Part shown: positions 52,822 through 63,154 of the stretch, piece by piece | Numbering within the stretch: the first letter of the stretch is position 1 | How the letters are laid out: every line of letters starts with the position of its first letter | Source of the DNA: Nereida ignava | GTDB lineage: Bacteria > Pseudomonadota > Alphaproteobacteria > Rhodobacterales > Rhodobacteraceae | Assembly (NCBI RefSeq): GCF_001049735.1 | Contig: NZ_CVPC01000002.1 | Span: 62,001 to 126,000 of the forward strand | Direction: 5' to 3' | Length of the DNA stretch: 64,000 bases | Made by a program: the position numbers and the translations under genes | Notes under the pieces: model-generated | The model's database searches: none | Told to the model about the DNA's origin: nothing | The model's input: the letters and a program-made list of their open reading frames with translations, nothing else

Positions 52822-53478
52822 ATGTCCAATACCGATAGTTTTGTCGAAGAAGTCACCGATGAGTTGCGCAATGACCAACTGTTTGCCGCCATGCGCAAAT
52901 ACGGCTGGATTGCCGCGGTTGCAGTGGTTGCGATTGTAGGCGGTGCTTCTTGGAATGAATACAGCAAAGCACAGGCCGCCAAAGTAGCACAGGCCAAAGG
53001 GGATGCGTTACTGAGCGCGCTGACGGCCGAAGACCCTGCGGCGTCTGTTGCTGCCCTTGCTGGGTTAGAGGCGCAAAGTGCTGCCTCAACACTTTTGCTG
53101 GCGGATGCGCATGTGCAAAACGGTGATACTTCTGCGGCACTTGCGGCATATGACACACTGGCTACATCCGCTGATGCACTTCCTGTTTATCGTCAGTTGG
53201 CCCAGTACAAAGCGCTAATGTTGCGCGGCTCTGAGGCAAGTGCAAATGAGCGCCGTATGGGGTTTGAAACGCTTGCCACACCCGGTGCGCCATTTCGTTT
53301 GCTGGCTGAGGAGCAGCTTGGATTTTTGGACGTAGAGGCGGGAAACACTGATGCGGCGCTTGAGCGGTTTGAGCGCATCATCGCGGATGGTGAAACATCT
53401 GCGGCCTTGCGTCGTCGGGCATCACAAGCAATTGTTGCGTTGGGTGGCTCGCTCGATGGTGCGGCAAGCGACAGCTAA
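52822..53478 (+). CDS. YfgM-like tetratricopeptide membrane protein
   Basis: A 218-residue protein with one membrane helix near residue 30-47 (YGWIAAVAVVAIVGGASWNEY) and a periplasmic part of helical pairs rich in alanine (AALAGLEAQSAASTLLLADAHVQNGDTSAALAAYDTLA; LAEEQLGFLDVEAGNTDAALERFERII) that read as TPR units. This layout and its place before bamB and der match YfgM, an ancillary SecYEG/periplasmic chaperone partner. The family call rests on that gene order as well as on the domains. Confidence 0.8.
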   Translation: MSNTDSFVEEVTDELRNDQLFAAMRKYGWIAAVAVVAIVGGASWNEYSKAQAAKVAQAKGDALLSALTAEDPAASVAALAGLEAQSAASTLLLADAHVQNGDTSAALAAYDTLATSADALPVYRQLAQYKALMLRGSEASANERRMGFETLATPGAPFRLLAEEQLGFLDVEAGNTDAALERFERIIADGETSAALRRRASQAIVALGGSLDGAASDS

Positions 53479-53571
53479 GTGTTGGTGCTACGATCTGCGA
53501 TAGGCATCTGAACAGTCGCAAAGCGTTCGCCCAAAGTATGAGACACGTGACCAAAAGGGGCACACCACAAG

Positions 53572-54921
53572 ATGACACGATCAATGGTGAGTAAAAAAGC
53601 GATATTGGCCCTTGGGTTGAGCGCGTTTGTAGTAAGTGGCTGTGGTGACCGTGAGTTGATTTTGGAAGGTGAACGGCTTGATTTGCACGCTGATTTAAGT
53701 GCGCCCGATACAGCCTTAGATGCCGGTGATGCGGCGGAGCAAGCAGATGCACCACGGGTTTTGTCGCTTCGCGCACCTGTTGTGAATGATGCGTGGACCC
53801 ACCGGTTTGGCAGTGCGCAGCACCAAATTAACCACCCTGCCTTAGGGGCCGATCTATCCCTCGCGTGGAGTGCCAATATCGGCCAAGGCGATACGCGCAA
53901 ACAGCGCATTACGGCTGACCCAGTTGTGGCAGGTGGGACCATTTTTACCCTTGATAGTGCCGCAACCGTAACGGCCACCTCAAGCAATGGCGCCAGCCTC
54001 TGGCAGCGCGATTTGACACCTGCGTCTGATCGCAGTGGTGACGCATCAGGCGGCGGGTTGGCTGTTGCCAGTGATACTCTTTTTGTGACCACAGGCTTTG
54101 GTGCGCTTACTGCGATTGACGTTGCCACCGGCGAAACCCGTTGGAGCCAAGACCTTGACGCGCCGACATCTGGCGCGCCCACAGTGGCTGAAGGAATTGT
54201 TTACGTGATCGCGGGCAACGCCATTGCGTGGGCCGTTGATGCCAGAAATGGCCGCGTGAAATGGACCCAATCTGGCCTTCCAAGCGCCTCGGACGTTGTG
54301 GGTGGGGCAGCACCGGTCGTTGCTGGTGATTTGGCGGTATTTGCGTTTTCAAACGGCGACGTGCGCGCCACGTTCAAGCGCGGTGGTATTCGGCGGTGGG
54401 ACACGTCTTTGTCGGGCGAGCGTAAGGGCCGCTCATACGCGACTGTTAAGGATGTAACCTCTGACCCTGTGGTGTCTGAAGGGCGCATTTATCTTGCGAC
54501 CCAATCTGGTCGCATGGCGGCTTTGGATGCACAAAACGGCGAGCGTCTGTGGACCGCAACGGAAGGGGCGTTGTCCCCCGTCTGGCCCGCAGGAGATTCG
54601 ATTTTCTTCGTGTCTGATCAAGCAGAGCTGCTGCGCGTTGATGCGAAAACCGGTGAGCGGATTTGGGGTGTGGATTTGCCGTATTTCGAGAAAGAGCGTG
54701 ACCGCCGCAAAAAGGCTGTGTTTTCGCATTACGGACCAATTATTGCGGGTGGTCGCCTGATTGTGGCCTCAAACGATGGCACAATGCGCAGTTTTGATCC
54801 AACAACGGGACAGGCTTTGGGGGTCGTGTCGATCCCCGGTGGTGCCACTACCAATCCTGCTGTGGCCAATGAAACGCTCTATGTTGTTTCGACCGGCGGT
54901 AAACTGCACGCTTTCCGTTAG
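53572..54921 (+). CDS. bamB: Outer-membrane assembly lipoprotein BamB (PQQ-like beta-propeller)
   Basis: A 449-residue lipoprotein. The lipobox VSGC puts the lipidated cysteine at about residue 24. The rest is a beta-propeller of repeats such as GTIFTLDSAATVTATSSNGASLWQRDL, LTAIDVATGETRWSQDL, AWAVDARNGRVKWTQ, MAALDAQNGERLWT and LLRVDAKTGERIWGVDLP. BamB scaffolds the BAM complex that inserts outer-membrane barrels. The yfgM-bamB-der order is the classic one. A start at codon 5 (GTG after ATG) is also possible; no clear Shine-Dalgarno sequence is seen. Confidence 0.92.
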   Translation: MTRSMVSKKAILALGLSAFVVSGCGDRELILEGERLDLHADLSAPDTALDAGDAAEQADAPRVLSLRAPVVNDAWTHRFGSAQHQINHPALGADLSLAWSANIGQGDTRKQRITADPVVAGGTIFTLDSAATVTATSSNGASLWQRDLTPASDRSGDASGGGLAVASDTLFVTTGFGALTAIDVATGETRWSQDLDAPTSGAPTVAEGIVYVIAGNAIAWAVDARNGRVKWTQSGLPSASDVVGGAAPVVAGDLAVFAFSNGDVRATFKRGGIRRWDTSLSGERKGRSYATVKDVTSDPVVSEGRIYLATQSGRMAALDAQNGERLWTATEGALSPVWPAGDSIFFVSDQAELLRVDAKTGERIWGVDLPYFEKERDRRKKAVFSHYGPIIAGGRLIVASNDGTMRSFDPTTGQALGVVSIPGGATTNPAVANETLYVVSTGGKLHAFR

Positions 54922-54969
54922 CGCCAAGGTGGTGTATCGCCGCCTTTCAATTGATGGGATTCTGACGTC

Positions 54970-56436
54970 ATGTCTTTCACACTCGCCATTGTGGGCCGCC
55001 CGAATGTGGGCAAATCCACTCTTTTTAACCGCCTTGTAGGCAAACGTCTGGCGTTGGTCGATGACCAGCCGGGGGTAACGCGTGATTTGCGCGAGGGCGA
55101 GGCGCGCCTTGGTGACCTGCGCTTTACGGTGATTGATACAGCTGGTCTTGAAGAGGCCAACGACGACAGTTTGCAAGGCCGCATGCGCCGTCTGACCGAG
55201 CGCGCTGTTGATATTGCGGACTTCTGTCTGTTCATGATCGACGCCCGTGCGGGTGTGACGTCAACTGACCGGATGTTTGCTGAAATCTTGCGTAAGAAGT
55301 CGGCCCATGTTTTGCTTGCGGCGAACAAGGGCGAAGGCCGCGCAGCAGATGATGGCGTTATGGAGGCCTATGAGTTGGGTCTGGGCGAGCCGCTGCGTCT
55401 GTCTGCAGAACACGGCGAAGGGATGGGCGATCTGCTGGCAGAACTCATTCCGTTGGTCGATGACTTTGAGAGCAAAAACAAAGTTATAGAGCCTGAAGTT
55501 GATGTAACGCTTGAAGATGATGAAGATGCTGAAGAAGTATATGTGGCGCCTACAAAATCCAAGCCGTTGCAGATTGCTGTGGTTGGGCGCCCGAATGCGG
55601 GTAAATCAACGCTGATCAACAAAATCTTGGGCGAAGACCGCCTTTTGACGGGCCCTGAGGCTGGCATCACACGCGATGCGATCTCGCTACAAATGGAATG
55701 GGGTGAGACACCTGTCCGGATTTTTGACACTGCGGGCATGCGCAAAAAAGCCAAAGTGCAAGAAAAGCTTGAAAAGCTTTCTGTGGGTGATGGTCTGCGG
55801 GCAGTGAAATTTGCAGAAGTCGTCGTTGTATTGTTGGATGCCGCGATCCCGTTTGAGCAACAAGATTTGCGTATCGCCGATTTGGCCGAGCGCGAGGGTC
55901 GTGCGGTCGTGGTTGCGGTCAACAAATGGGACATCGAGGACGAAAAGCAGGAAAAGCTAAAAGAGCTGAAGGAGTCATTTACACGCCTTCTGCCACAGTT
56001 GCGCGGTGCGCCGCTGATCACTGTGTCCGCAAAAACGGGACGTGGACTTGAGCGTTTGCGCGAGGCTGTTTTACGCGCCCACGAAATTTGGAACCGCCGC
56101 GTGACGACAGCGCAGCTTAACCGGTGGCTGACTTCAATGATCGAGGCGCACCCGCCGCCCGCACCGGGCGGACGCCGTATCAAACTGCGCTATGCGACCC
56201 AGGTAAAAACGCGGCCACCTGCGTTTGTTGTGATGTGTAGTTTGCCCGAAAAACTGCCGACGAGTTATTCGCGTTATCTGGTGAACGGATTGCGTGAAGA
56301 CTTTGACATGCCGGGCACACCGATCCGCCTGACCATGCGCAGCCAATCACAGGCAAACCCTTATAAAGACAAGAAAAAGTCAACGCCGAGCCGGTTGCGC
56401 AAGCACCTTGGAAAGCCTTCTTACGATGGGAAGTAA
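54970..56436 (+). CDS. der: Ribosome-assembly GTPase Der (EngA)
   Basis: A 488-residue protein with two tandem GTPase domains and a C-terminal KH-like domain. Domain 1: G1 [10 protein letters not shown]3 DTAGLEE, G4 NKGE. Domain 2: G1 [10 protein letters not shown]3 DTAGMRK, G4 NKWD. G4 of domain 1 reads AANKGEG, a mild variant of NKxD. An acidic linker with DEDAEEVYV separates the domains. Der is essential for 50S ribosome maturation. The GNAT gene overlaps its end by 11 bases. Confidence 0.97.
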   Translation: MSFTLAIVGRPNVGKSTLFNRLVGKRLALVDDQPGVTRDLREGEARLGDLRFTVIDTAGLEEANDDSLQGRMRRLTERAVDIADFCLFMIDARAGVTSTDRMFAEILRKKSAHVLLAANKGEGRAADDGVMEAYELGLGEPLRLSAEHGEGMGDLLAELIPLVDDFESKNKVIEPEVDVTLEDDEDAEEVYVAPTKSKPLQIAVVGRPNAGKSTLINKILGEDRLLTGPEAGITRDAISLQMEWGETPVRIFDTAGMRKKAKVQEKLEKLSVGDGLRAVKFAEVVVVLLDAAIPFEQQDLRIADLAEREGRAVVVAVNKWDIEDEKQEKLKELKESFTRLLPQLRGAPLITVSAKTGRGLERLREAVLRAHEIWNRRVTTAQLNRWLTSMIEAHPPPAPGGRRIKLRYATQVKTRPPAFVVMCSLPEKLPTSYSRYLVNGLREDFDMPGTPIRLTMRSQSQANPYKDKKKSTPSRLRKHLGKPSYDGK

Positions 56437-56884
56437 TGCCAAAATAACTGTGCGTTTGGCACGCGACGCGGATTTCACGGCTTGGAACGGACTATATGCG
56501 GGGTACGCTGATTTCTACGGTGTGCCTCAAACCCAAGCGATGCGTGATCGGGTTTGGTCTTGGTGTCACGATCCGTCCAAAAGTACCGAGTGCTACGTTG
56601 CTGAAACGACGGAAGGGCAGCTTGTTGGCTTGGCGCATATGCGCGCGTTTGAGCGGCCGCTAGCGGCGTCGATTGGTGGCTTTTTGGATGATCTTTACGT
56701 GAATGAGGCGGCTCGCGGTAGCGGCGCTGGACGTGCGCTTATCACGCATTTGCAATCGGTTTGTGACCAACGCGGATGGGGTGTTCTTCGCTGGATCACC
56801 GCCCCAAGCAATGCAGCCGCGCGCGCATTATACGATAGCTTGGCAACAAAGACCGAGTGGCTGACTTACGATTTGGATGTGTAG
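56426..56884 (+). CDS. GNAT-family N-acetyltransferase
   Basis: A 152-residue single GNAT domain: [27 protein letters not shown] at the start, [25 protein letters not shown] as the acetyl-CoA loop (R-G-S-G-A-G-R), and [27 protein letters not shown] at the end. The substrate is unknown. ATG 56426 overlaps der by 11 bases. Its end overlaps the convergent TspO-like gene by 19 bases. Confidence 0.85.
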   Translation: MGSNAKITVRLARDADFTAWNGLYAGYADFYGVPQTQAMRDRVWSWCHDPSKSTECYVAETTEGQLVGLAHMRAFERPLAASIGGFLDDLYVNEAARGSGAGRALITHLQSVCDQRGWGVLRWITAPSNAAARALYDSLATKTEWLTYDLDV

Positions 56885-57561
56885 CGGCGCCACGCGAATG
56901 TTGCGGTGAGGCCGATCCCTACCAGTGCCAAGTATCCCGTCATGTTTAGCCCGTTTGCCACAACAATCCCGACCAAGGCCCATACGACTGCGGCAGCGTA
57001 GGTGACGGAAAACTGGGCTTTGCGGATCACGAAAATGGCGATGATAAGTGCCATTGTAATGCACAGATATGCCCAGCCATAGGCCCCAAACCAAAGGCCG
57101 TAGCCCGCGCCCGCCACACCAAGTGATACGTTTGCAGCTGCGGTCAACCAACCGGCATAAAGTCCCACGGGGGCAGCAAACCAGCCGATATCTTTTGTAG
57201 GCGCATTGAGCAGTGCCATGAGCGCTGTCGCAAGCATTACCCAGATCAGGATTGTGGCCCATATCGGCGAGGCCAAGGCGACCCAAAGCCATGCGGCACC
57301 GACCGCAATGCTGATGATCAGCGGCAGACGCGCGGCGTCCCAACGTGCATCATCACGGCGCTTCAGCACACCGAAAACGGCAGAAATCCCAAGCCACGTA
57401 TAAATGACGCCCCAAAGCGCAAAGGCGTAGCCTTCGGGCTGCACCGGTGGGTTTGGTTGCGCGATGGGCAGCTGACCGTCGGTGTAGCCGGTGAAGGGTT
57501 CCGTCAACAATGGCGCCGCAAAAAAAGCGGCCGTTACAACGAGGGTCAGCCAGGCCTTCAT
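56866..57561 (-). CDS. TspO/MBR-related tryptophan-rich membrane protein
   Basis: A 231-residue integral membrane protein with about seven or eight hydrophobic segments and many tryptophans. The phrase [25 protein letters not shown] recalls the 'P.WxF...W.xLY' helix of TspO proteins, and [48 protein letters not shown] continues it. Classical TspO has five helices and 160 residues; this is the longer relative found in many bacteria, with unknown ligand. Coupled to serS by a four-base overlap. Confidence 0.7.
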   Translation of the reverse strand: MKAWLTLVVTAAFFAAPLLTEPFTGYTDGQLPIAQPNPPVQPEGYAFALWGVIYTWLGISAVFGVLKRRDDARWDAARLPLIISIAVGAAWLWVALASPIWATILIWVMLATALMALLNAPTKDIGWFAAPVGLYAGWLTAAANVSLGVAGAGYGLWFGAYGWAYLCITMALIIAIFVIRKAQFSVTYAAAVVWALVGIVVANGLNMTGYLALVGIGLTATFAWRRYTSKS

Positions 57562-58850
57562 GCTAATGTGCCATCTGCTTGGATCATGGAGTTGCCGCCC
57601 ATGAAGGGGCGCAGAACCTCGGGGATGACCACGCTGCCATCTGCTTGTTGGCCGTTTTCGACCACAGCGATCAATGCCCGCCCAACTGCAAGGCCCGAGC
57701 CGTTAAGTGTATGAACAAACTGAGGTTTTCCGCCATCCTCGGGCTTGAAGCGGGCATTCATACGGCGGGCTTGGAAGTCACCACAGACTGAAACGCTTGA
57801 GATTTCGCGGAAAGCGTTTTGCCCCGGCAACCACACTTCGATGTCGTGGGTCTTGATCGCCCCAAAGCCGATATCGCCCGTACACAGAACCATAGTGCGG
57901 TACGGCAAACCAAGCGCCTCAAGCACACCTTCGGCGCATGAGGTCATGCGATCGTGCTCTGCCATGCTGTTGTCAGGGTGTGTGATGCTAACCATTTCGA
58001 CTTTTTCGAATTGGTGCTGGCGCAGTACACCTGATGTGTCACGACCTGCAGAGCCGGCTTCGGAACGGAAGCATTGCGTATGCGCAACCAGGCGGCGGGG
58101 CAGGGACGCGGCGTCCACGGTTTGGCCGTTTACTGTGTTGGTCAGCGTAACTTCCGCAGTGGGGACAAGCCACCAACCGTTGGTTGTTTTATAGCTGTCT
58201 TCGCCAAATTTTGGCAGCTGTCCGGTGCCATACATCATGTCTTCGCGTACCAAGATTGGCGTCCAAGTCTCGCTAAGCCCGTTGGTATCAACGTGATGGT
58301 CAACCATAAATTGCGCAAGCGCGCGGTGCAGGCGTGCCACGGCACCGGACAGCACCATAAAGCGGCTGCCAGACAGCTTTGCGGCCAGCTCAAAATCCAA
58401 ACCAGCAGCGATTGCGGGAATGTCGTAATGCTCAAGAGCGGCAAAATCCGTTTCACGCGGCGTGCCCCAGCTTTTGATCTCGACGTTGTCGTTCTCGTCC
58501 GCGCCGTCTGGTACAGATGCGTCAAGCAGGTTTGGCAGGCTCATCAACAAATCGGTCAACTCACCGTCAAGGTCTTTGGCTTCATCATTTAGGCGCGCAA
58601 CGTCTTCTTTTTTCGCGCCAACAAGTGCGCGCAGGCGCTCAAACTCGACCTCATCGCCTGATGCTTTGGCAGCGCCCACTTGTTTCGATGCGGCGTTTTG
58701 TTCGGCCTTGGCTTCTTCAGAGGCTTGGATCTTTGCCCGCCGTGCTGCGTCAATCGCCAAAACATCTGCCGCACGGGTGTCCACGCCGCGCCGTGCCATG
58801 GCCGCATCAAAAACATCGGGTGTTTCGCGAATAAGTTTAATGTCGTGCAT
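57558..58850 (-). CDS. serS: Seryl-tRNA synthetase
   Basis: A 430-residue class II synthetase. The N-terminal 110 residues are the tRNA-binding coiled-coil arm ([17 protein letters not shown] ... [32 protein letters not shown]). The catalytic domain has motif 2 [30 protein letters not shown] and motif 3 [21 protein letters not shown] 58850 follows GAGGCACACC; an open extension upstream reaches into the divergent region with yajC. Confidence 0.97.
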   Translation of the reverse strand: MHDIKLIRETPDVFDAAMARRGVDTRAADVLAIDAARRAKIQASEEAKAEQNAASKQVGAAKASGDEVEFERLRALVGAKKEDVARLNDEAKDLDGELTDLLMSLPNLLDASVPDGADENDNVEIKSWGTPRETDFAALEHYDIPAIAAGLDFELAAKLSGSRFMVLSGAVARLHRALAQFMVDHHVDTNGLSETWTPILVREDMMYGTGQLPKFGEDSYKTTNGWWLVPTAEVTLTNTVNGQTVDAASLPRRLVAHTQCFRSEAGSAGRDTSGVLRQHQFEKVEMVSITHPDNSMAEHDRMTSCAEGVLEALGLPYRTMVLCTGDIGFGAIKTHDIEVWLPGQNAFREISSVSVCGDFQARRMNARFKPEDGGKPQFVHTLNGSGLAVGRALIAVVENGQQADGSVVIPEVLRPFMGGNSMIQADGTLA

Positions 58851-58970
58851 GGGGTGTGCCTCAGTCCTGCGCGTGAATAATATTGGCCCCGATATACGCC
58901 CGACCGCATGAAATGACCAGCGCAACTGCCGCGCACATTTGGCTGTTTTCGCACCTTGCGCCTGCAGAAA

Positions 58971-58999
58971 TTGACACATAGGTTCAGCCCAGCTTTAAC
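58971..58999 (+). promoter_or_regulatory. Sigma70 promoter of yajC-secDF
   Basis: TTGACA (58971-58976), a perfect -35, and TTTAAC (58994-58999) are 17 bases apart. GGGGC-GCTTT-GCCCC (59001-59015) forms a small hairpin at the start of the transcript. Confidence 0.7.
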
Positions 59000-59041
59000 G
59001 GGGCGCTTTGCCCCCAACATCCCAGCAAAAAGAGGCCCCCG

Positions 59042-59323
59042 ATGGAAGCGTTTGCACAATTTATCCCGCTCATTCTGATTTTCGCGATCATGTATTTCCT
59101 GCTGATCCGTCCTCAGCAGCAAAAATTGAAAAAGCACCAAGAAATGGTGGCTGCTCTGCGTCGTGGGGATCAAGTTGTGACCCAAGGCGGGCTGATCGGT
59201 AAAGTGACCCGCGTTAAAGAGGGTGAAAACGAAGCTGAAGTTGAAGTGGCCGAAGGCGTTAAACTGCGCGTCGTTCAAAGCACGATTGTTGAAGTTTTGA
59301 ACAAAACAGAACCGGCTAAGTAA
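59042..59323 (+). CDS. yajC: Preprotein translocase subunit YajC
   Basis: A 93-residue protein with one membrane helix (FIPLILIFAIMYFLLIRPQQQKLKKHQEM) and a small cytoplasmic beta domain (LRRGDQVVTQGGLIGKVTRVKEGENEAEVEVAEGVKLRVVQSTI). The helix-RPQQ-KK phrase is diagnostic. Works with SecDF at the Sec translocon. secD follows after 33 bases. Confidence 0.97.
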   Translation: MEAFAQFIPLILIFAIMYFLLIRPQQQKLKKHQEMVAALRRGDQVVTQGGLIGKVTRVKEGENEAEVEVAEGVKLRVVQSTIVEVLNKTEPAK

Positions 59324-59356
59324 CTCTAATTCGTCCCTCTTTTAAGGTTCTATCCC

Positions 59357-61018
59357 ATGTTGCAAATCGACCTTTGGAAGCGCATCGCCATCATCCTTAC
59401 CATTGTGGCGGGCCTTTTGTTGGCTGTTCCTAATGCGTTTTATCCGCGGGTTGAGGCGCACAATGATGCCGTGTTGGCGCTTGAAGGCGGTGCAACTGGG
59501 GCAGGACTTGAAGAGAACGCGGCACAGTGGCCCGCGTTCTTGCCGTCTGGTTTGGTGAACTTGGGACTTGATCTGCGCGGTGGCGCGCATCTTCTTGCGG
59601 AACTGCCGCTTGAGGATGTGTATGAAAAGCGTCTGGTCGGTTTTTGGCCCTCTGTGCTTGATGCGATGCGTGCTGAGCGTGCCACAATCGGTACGTTCCG
59701 CCGGATTGGAATTGAAGACGGAGAACTGCGCATCCGCCTTTCTGATGCCAGTAAAATGGACCGTGCCATTGAGATTGTTAGCGCGCTGGCACGTCCGGTT
59801 GTAAGCCTGTCAACGGTGGGTGCGACCGACTTTGAGGTGACGAGCCGTAACGATTTGCTGATCGTGAGCATGTCCGAGGCTGAACGTCTGGCAACAGATG
59901 AACGTACGATGCTGCAATCGCTGGAAATTATTCGTCGCCGGATTGACGAAGTTGGCACCCGCGAACCTACAATTCAGCGTCAAGGCACGAACCGCATCCT
60001 TATTCAGGTCCCTGGTCTTGGCTCTGCGCAAGAACTCAAAGACCTGATCGGCACGACTGCGCAGCTTAGCTTTCACCCCGTCGTCGGGCGGACGAGTAAC
60101 ACGAACGACCGTGCCGGTGTGGGCAATGTGATTTTCCCTTCGATTGATGAGGAGGGCGTCTTTTATGTTCTGGAAGAAAACCCCGTTGTCACCGGCGAGG
60201 AGTTGGTCGATAGCCAGCCGAGCTTTGATCAAAATGGCGGTCCTGCGGTTTCTTTTCGCTTCAATTCGGCAGGGGGCGCAAAATTCGGACGCTATACGGC
60301 TGAAAACGTAGGCCAGCTTTTTGCGATCGTGCTGGACGAAGAAGTGATCAGCGCGCCACGTATTAACGAAGCGATCCCCGGTGGTTCAGGCATCATTTCG
60401 GGTAATTTCTCGCTTGAGCAGTCCACGCAGCTTGCGGTGCTTTTGCGCGCAGGTGCTCTGCCGGTTGAGCCGACGTTTGTTGAGGAACGCACCATTGGCC
60501 CGCAGCTTGGTCAGGATAGTATCGACGCGGGACGTATTGCATGCATTGTGGCGTTTTCGGGCGTTCTTGTCTTTATGGTGCTGAGTTACGGAACCTTCGG
60601 CTTGTTCGCCAATTTGGCTCTGATTGTGAACGTGGCGATGATTTTTGGATTGCTCTCAATGATAGGTGCCACTTTGACGTTACCGGGCATCGCGGGGATT
60701 GTTCTGACCATCGGCATGGCCGTTGATGCGAACGTGCTTATCTTTGAGCGTATCCGCGAAGAACTTAAGTCTGCCAAAGGGCCCGCGCGGGCGATTGAGC
60801 TGGGCTATGAAAAGGCTCTGTCGGCCATTCTTGATGCAAACATCACCACTTTCATTACGGCTGTCATCCTGTTCGTGATGGGGTCGGGGCCTGTGCGTGG
60901 GTTTGCTATCACGCTTGGCTTGGGCATCCTCACATCCGTCTTTACCGCGATTTTCGTGACGCGGCTTATTGTTGTCATTTGGTTCGAGCGCCGCCGCCCG
61001 AAAACACTGGAGGTCTAG
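59357..61018 (+). CDS. secD: Protein translocase subunit SecD
   Basis: A 553-residue membrane protein that uses the proton gradient to pull exported proteins. The N-terminal helix leads into the periplasmic P1 domain (LVNLGLDLRGGAHLLAEL, the D1 motif; RRIDEVGTREPTIQRQGTNRILIQVPG). The C-terminal six helices contain SGNFSLEQSTQLAVLLRAGALPVEPTFVEERTIGPQLGQDSI (D4) and ANVLIFERIREEL (D5). It ends with TAG, a normal stop here. secF follows after three bases. Confidence 0.97.
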   Translation: MLQIDLWKRIAIILTIVAGLLLAVPNAFYPRVEAHNDAVLALEGGATGAGLEENAAQWPAFLPSGLVNLGLDLRGGAHLLAELPLEDVYEKRLVGFWPSVLDAMRAERATIGTFRRIGIEDGELRIRLSDASKMDRAIEIVSALARPVVSLSTVGATDFEVTSRNDLLIVSMSEAERLATDERTMLQSLEIIRRRIDEVGTREPTIQRQGTNRILIQVPGLGSAQELKDLIGTTAQLSFHPVVGRTSNTNDRAGVGNVIFPSIDEEGVFYVLEENPVVTGEELVDSQPSFDQNGGPAVSFRFNSAGGAKFGRYTAENVGQLFAIVLDEEVISAPRINEAIPGGSGIISGNFSLEQSTQLAVLLRAGALPVEPTFVEERTIGPQLGQDSIDAGRIACIVAFSGVLVFMVLSYGTFGLFANLALIVNVAMIFGLLSMIGATLTLPGIAGIVLTIGMAVDANVLIFERIREELKSAKGPARAIELGYEKALSAILDANITTFITAVILFVMGSGPVRGFAITLGLGILTSVFTAIFVTRLIVVIWFERRRPKTLEV

Positions 61019-61021
61019 CCA

Positions 61022-61996
61022 ATGCGTTTGCGTCTGGTTCGCGATAACACCAATTTTGATTTCTTTGCTCGTCCAAAACTGTGGCTTGGCATTTCTGGCG
61101 TTATGATGATTGTTGCCTTGATTAGCTTTGCTATTCAGGGGCTTAACTACGGGATCGACTTTCAGGGCGGCACGACAATTCGTACGGAAAGCAGCCAGCC
61201 TGTTGATGTGGCAAGCTACCGCGCGGCACTTGAGCCGCTTGAGCTTGGGGATATTTCAATCACGGAAGTCTTTGACCCGAACTTCCGCGATGACCAGTTT
61301 GTAAGCCAAATTCGCATACAAGCCCAAGAGGGTGAAGAAGCAGCGTCCGGTGATATGATTACCGCCGTTGCGGATGCGCTTAGTGCCGTTGATAGTGGCT
61401 TGGTCTTACCGTTTCCTGCAGTGGACAGCGTGGGTCCGACTGTGTCGGGCGAATTGATCCAAACAGCCGCGATCGCTGTGGTTTTGGCGATCTTGGCAGT
61501 GCTTGTCTACATCTGGTTGCGGTTCGAGTGGCAGTTCGCAGTTGGCGCTGTCGCTGCGTTGGTGCACGATGTGGTGCTTACGATTGGTGTCTTTTCTGAA
61601 CTTCAGATCCGCTTTGATCTGGCGATCATCGCGGCTCTTTTGACAATTGTTGGGTACTCGCTCAATGATACAGTTGTGGTGTTTGACCGCGTTCGTGAAA
61701 ACTTGCGACGCTATAAGAAGAAAGACCTCAAGGAAGTTCTTAACCTGTCAATCAACGAGACTCTCTCGCGCACGTTCATGACATCTGTCACAACTTTGCT
61801 GGCGTTGATCTCGTTGTTCGTTCTGGGCGGTGACGTCATTCGTGGCTTTGTGTTTGCGATGATTTGGGGCGTGATCGTCGGGACGTATTCGTCGATCTTT
61901 GTAGCGTCCGCCACGTTGCTTGCTTTGGGTGTTAAGCGCGATTGGTCAAAACCGACCGACGAGGGCGGCACACAATTCGGCAACACTGATGCCTAG
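61022..61996 (+). CDS. secF: Protein translocase subunit SecF
   Basis: A 324-residue partner of SecD with six membrane helices. QGLNYGIDFQGGTTIRT is the family start; DSVGPTVSGELIQTAAIAVVLAILAVLVYIWLRFEWQFAVGAVAALVHDVVLTIGVFS and YSLNDTVVVFDRVRENLRRY are the conserved helices. CTGGAGG precedes the start. It probably leads on to the TauE-Mth938-ccm genes. Confidence 0.96.
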   Translation: MRLRLVRDNTNFDFFARPKLWLGISGVMMIVALISFAIQGLNYGIDFQGGTTIRTESSQPVDVASYRAALEPLELGDISITEVFDPNFRDDQFVSQIRIQAQEGEEAASGDMITAVADALSAVDSGLVLPFPAVDSVGPTVSGELIQTAAIAVVLAILAVLVYIWLRFEWQFAVGAVAALVHDVVLTIGVFSELQIRFDLAIIAALLTIVGYSLNDTVVVFDRVRENLRRYKKKDLKEVLNLSINETLSRTFMTSVTTLLALISLFVLGGDVIRGFVFAMIWGVIVGTYSSIFVASATLLALGVKRDWSKPTDEGGTQFGNTDA

Positions 61997-62029
61997 CGCG
62001 CTGCCGCGGGTGATGCGGGGAGCGAATAC

Positions 62030-62782
62030 ATGTTTGGGATAACCTCTTGGGATTTCATTCCCGAGGCTTGGCCGCTGTTGCTGGTGACCGTGACTATCGC
62101 TGGTTTGGTTCGCGGTTTTGCCGGCTTTGGCACCGCGATGATCTACATGCCCGTCGCCAGTTCCGTTTTTGATCCTTTCGTCGCACTGACCACCATGGTC
62201 ATCCTCGACTTATTTGGTCCTGTTCCGGCGGTTCCACGTGCGATCCGCGATGGTGATCCCAAGGACGTGGCGCGGCTTGGGGTTGGCTATGTGCTGACGA
62301 TGCCGATTGGATTGGCGATCCTGGGTGTCATTGCCCCCGAAGTATTTCGGTATGGCATTTCCACGGTTGCGCTTGTTTTGTTGGTTATTTTGATCGGCGG
62401 CTTCCGTTACCGCGGGGTGCTTCATAAATGGTTGATTTACGTCACAGGTATGCTTGCAGGGTTCTTCGGCGGGACCAGCGGTCTTGCAGGGCCGCCTGTG
62501 ATTTTGCTCTACATGGCCAGCTCGAAACCCGTTTCCGTGGTGCGGGCAAACAATATGTTGTTTTTGCTTTTGTCGGATTTGTTGTTGTTGGGCGTCATGG
62601 GCGCAACAGGGCGCCTGAGTATTGAGGCAATCGTGATCGGTGCGGGCCTGACACTACCATATATGACGGGTATTTTGATTGGCACTCGCCTGTTTGATCC
62701 CTCGCGCGAGGCAGTATATCGTCGGGTTGCATACACAATCATTGCTATTTCGGCGGTCTCTGGACTGCCGCTTTGGGACTAA
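62030..62782 (+). CDS. TauE/SafE-family (sulfite exporter-like) permease
   Basis: A 250-residue membrane protein with about eight helices. The duplicated motif of the family is visible as GLVRGFAGFGTAMIYMPVAS in the first half and GMLAGFFGGTSGLAGPPVILLYMAS in the second. Members export sulfite, sulfoacetate or other organic anions; the substrate here is unknown. GGGGAG precedes the ATG, 34 bases after secF. Confidence 0.88.
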   Translation: MFGITSWDFIPEAWPLLLVTVTIAGLVRGFAGFGTAMIYMPVASSVFDPFVALTTMVILDLFGPVPAVPRAIRDGDPKDVARLGVGYVLTMPIGLAILGVIAPEVFRYGISTVALVLLVILIGGFRYRGVLHKWLIYVTGMLAGFFGGTSGLAGPPVILLYMASSKPVSVVRANNMLFLLLSDLLLLGVMGATGRLSIEAIVIGAGLTLPYMTGILIGTRLFDPSREAVYRRVAYTIIAISAVSGLPLWD

Positions 62783-62800
62783 TACGAAACGGGTAAAACG

Positions 62801-63154
62801 ATGCAGCTAAACGAAATTCATTACGATGATGCAGTGCCGGTTGATGGATACGGAGCAGGGTTCTTTCGTGTTGGTGGGCAAGTTTTTCAAGGGCCAATTT
62901 TGGTAATGCCAAATGATGTGGTGCCTTGGGCGGGCTTTGAAGATGTTGCAGCAATTCAATCGTTTACAGATCAAATCGATGTTCTTTTTGTGGGCACAGG
63001 GGCGGAAATTGCGCATATCCCAACGTCCTTGAAGGCGGCCATTGAAGAGACAGGCATCGGTGTTGAGCCCATGTCGTCTCCATCTGCGTGCCGGACATAC
63101 AACGTGTTGGTTTCAGAAGGGCGTCGCATTGGATTGGCGCTGATCCCAGTCTGA
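62801..63154 (+). CDS. Mth938-like domain protein (NDUFAF3-like)
   Basis: A 117-residue single-domain protein: [30 protein letters not shown], then [61 protein letters not shown]. This is the Mth938/DUF498 fold, whose mitochondrial member NDUFAF3 assists complex I assembly. In alphaproteobacteria it is commonly found next to secDF, as here. Its stop overlaps the ccmA start (TGATG). Confidence 0.88.
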   Translation: MQLNEIHYDDAVPVDGYGAGFFRVGGQVFQGPILVMPNDVVPWAGFEDVAAIQSFTDQIDVLFVGTGAEIAHIPTSLKAAIEETGIGVEPMSSPSACRTYNVLVSEGRRIGLALIPV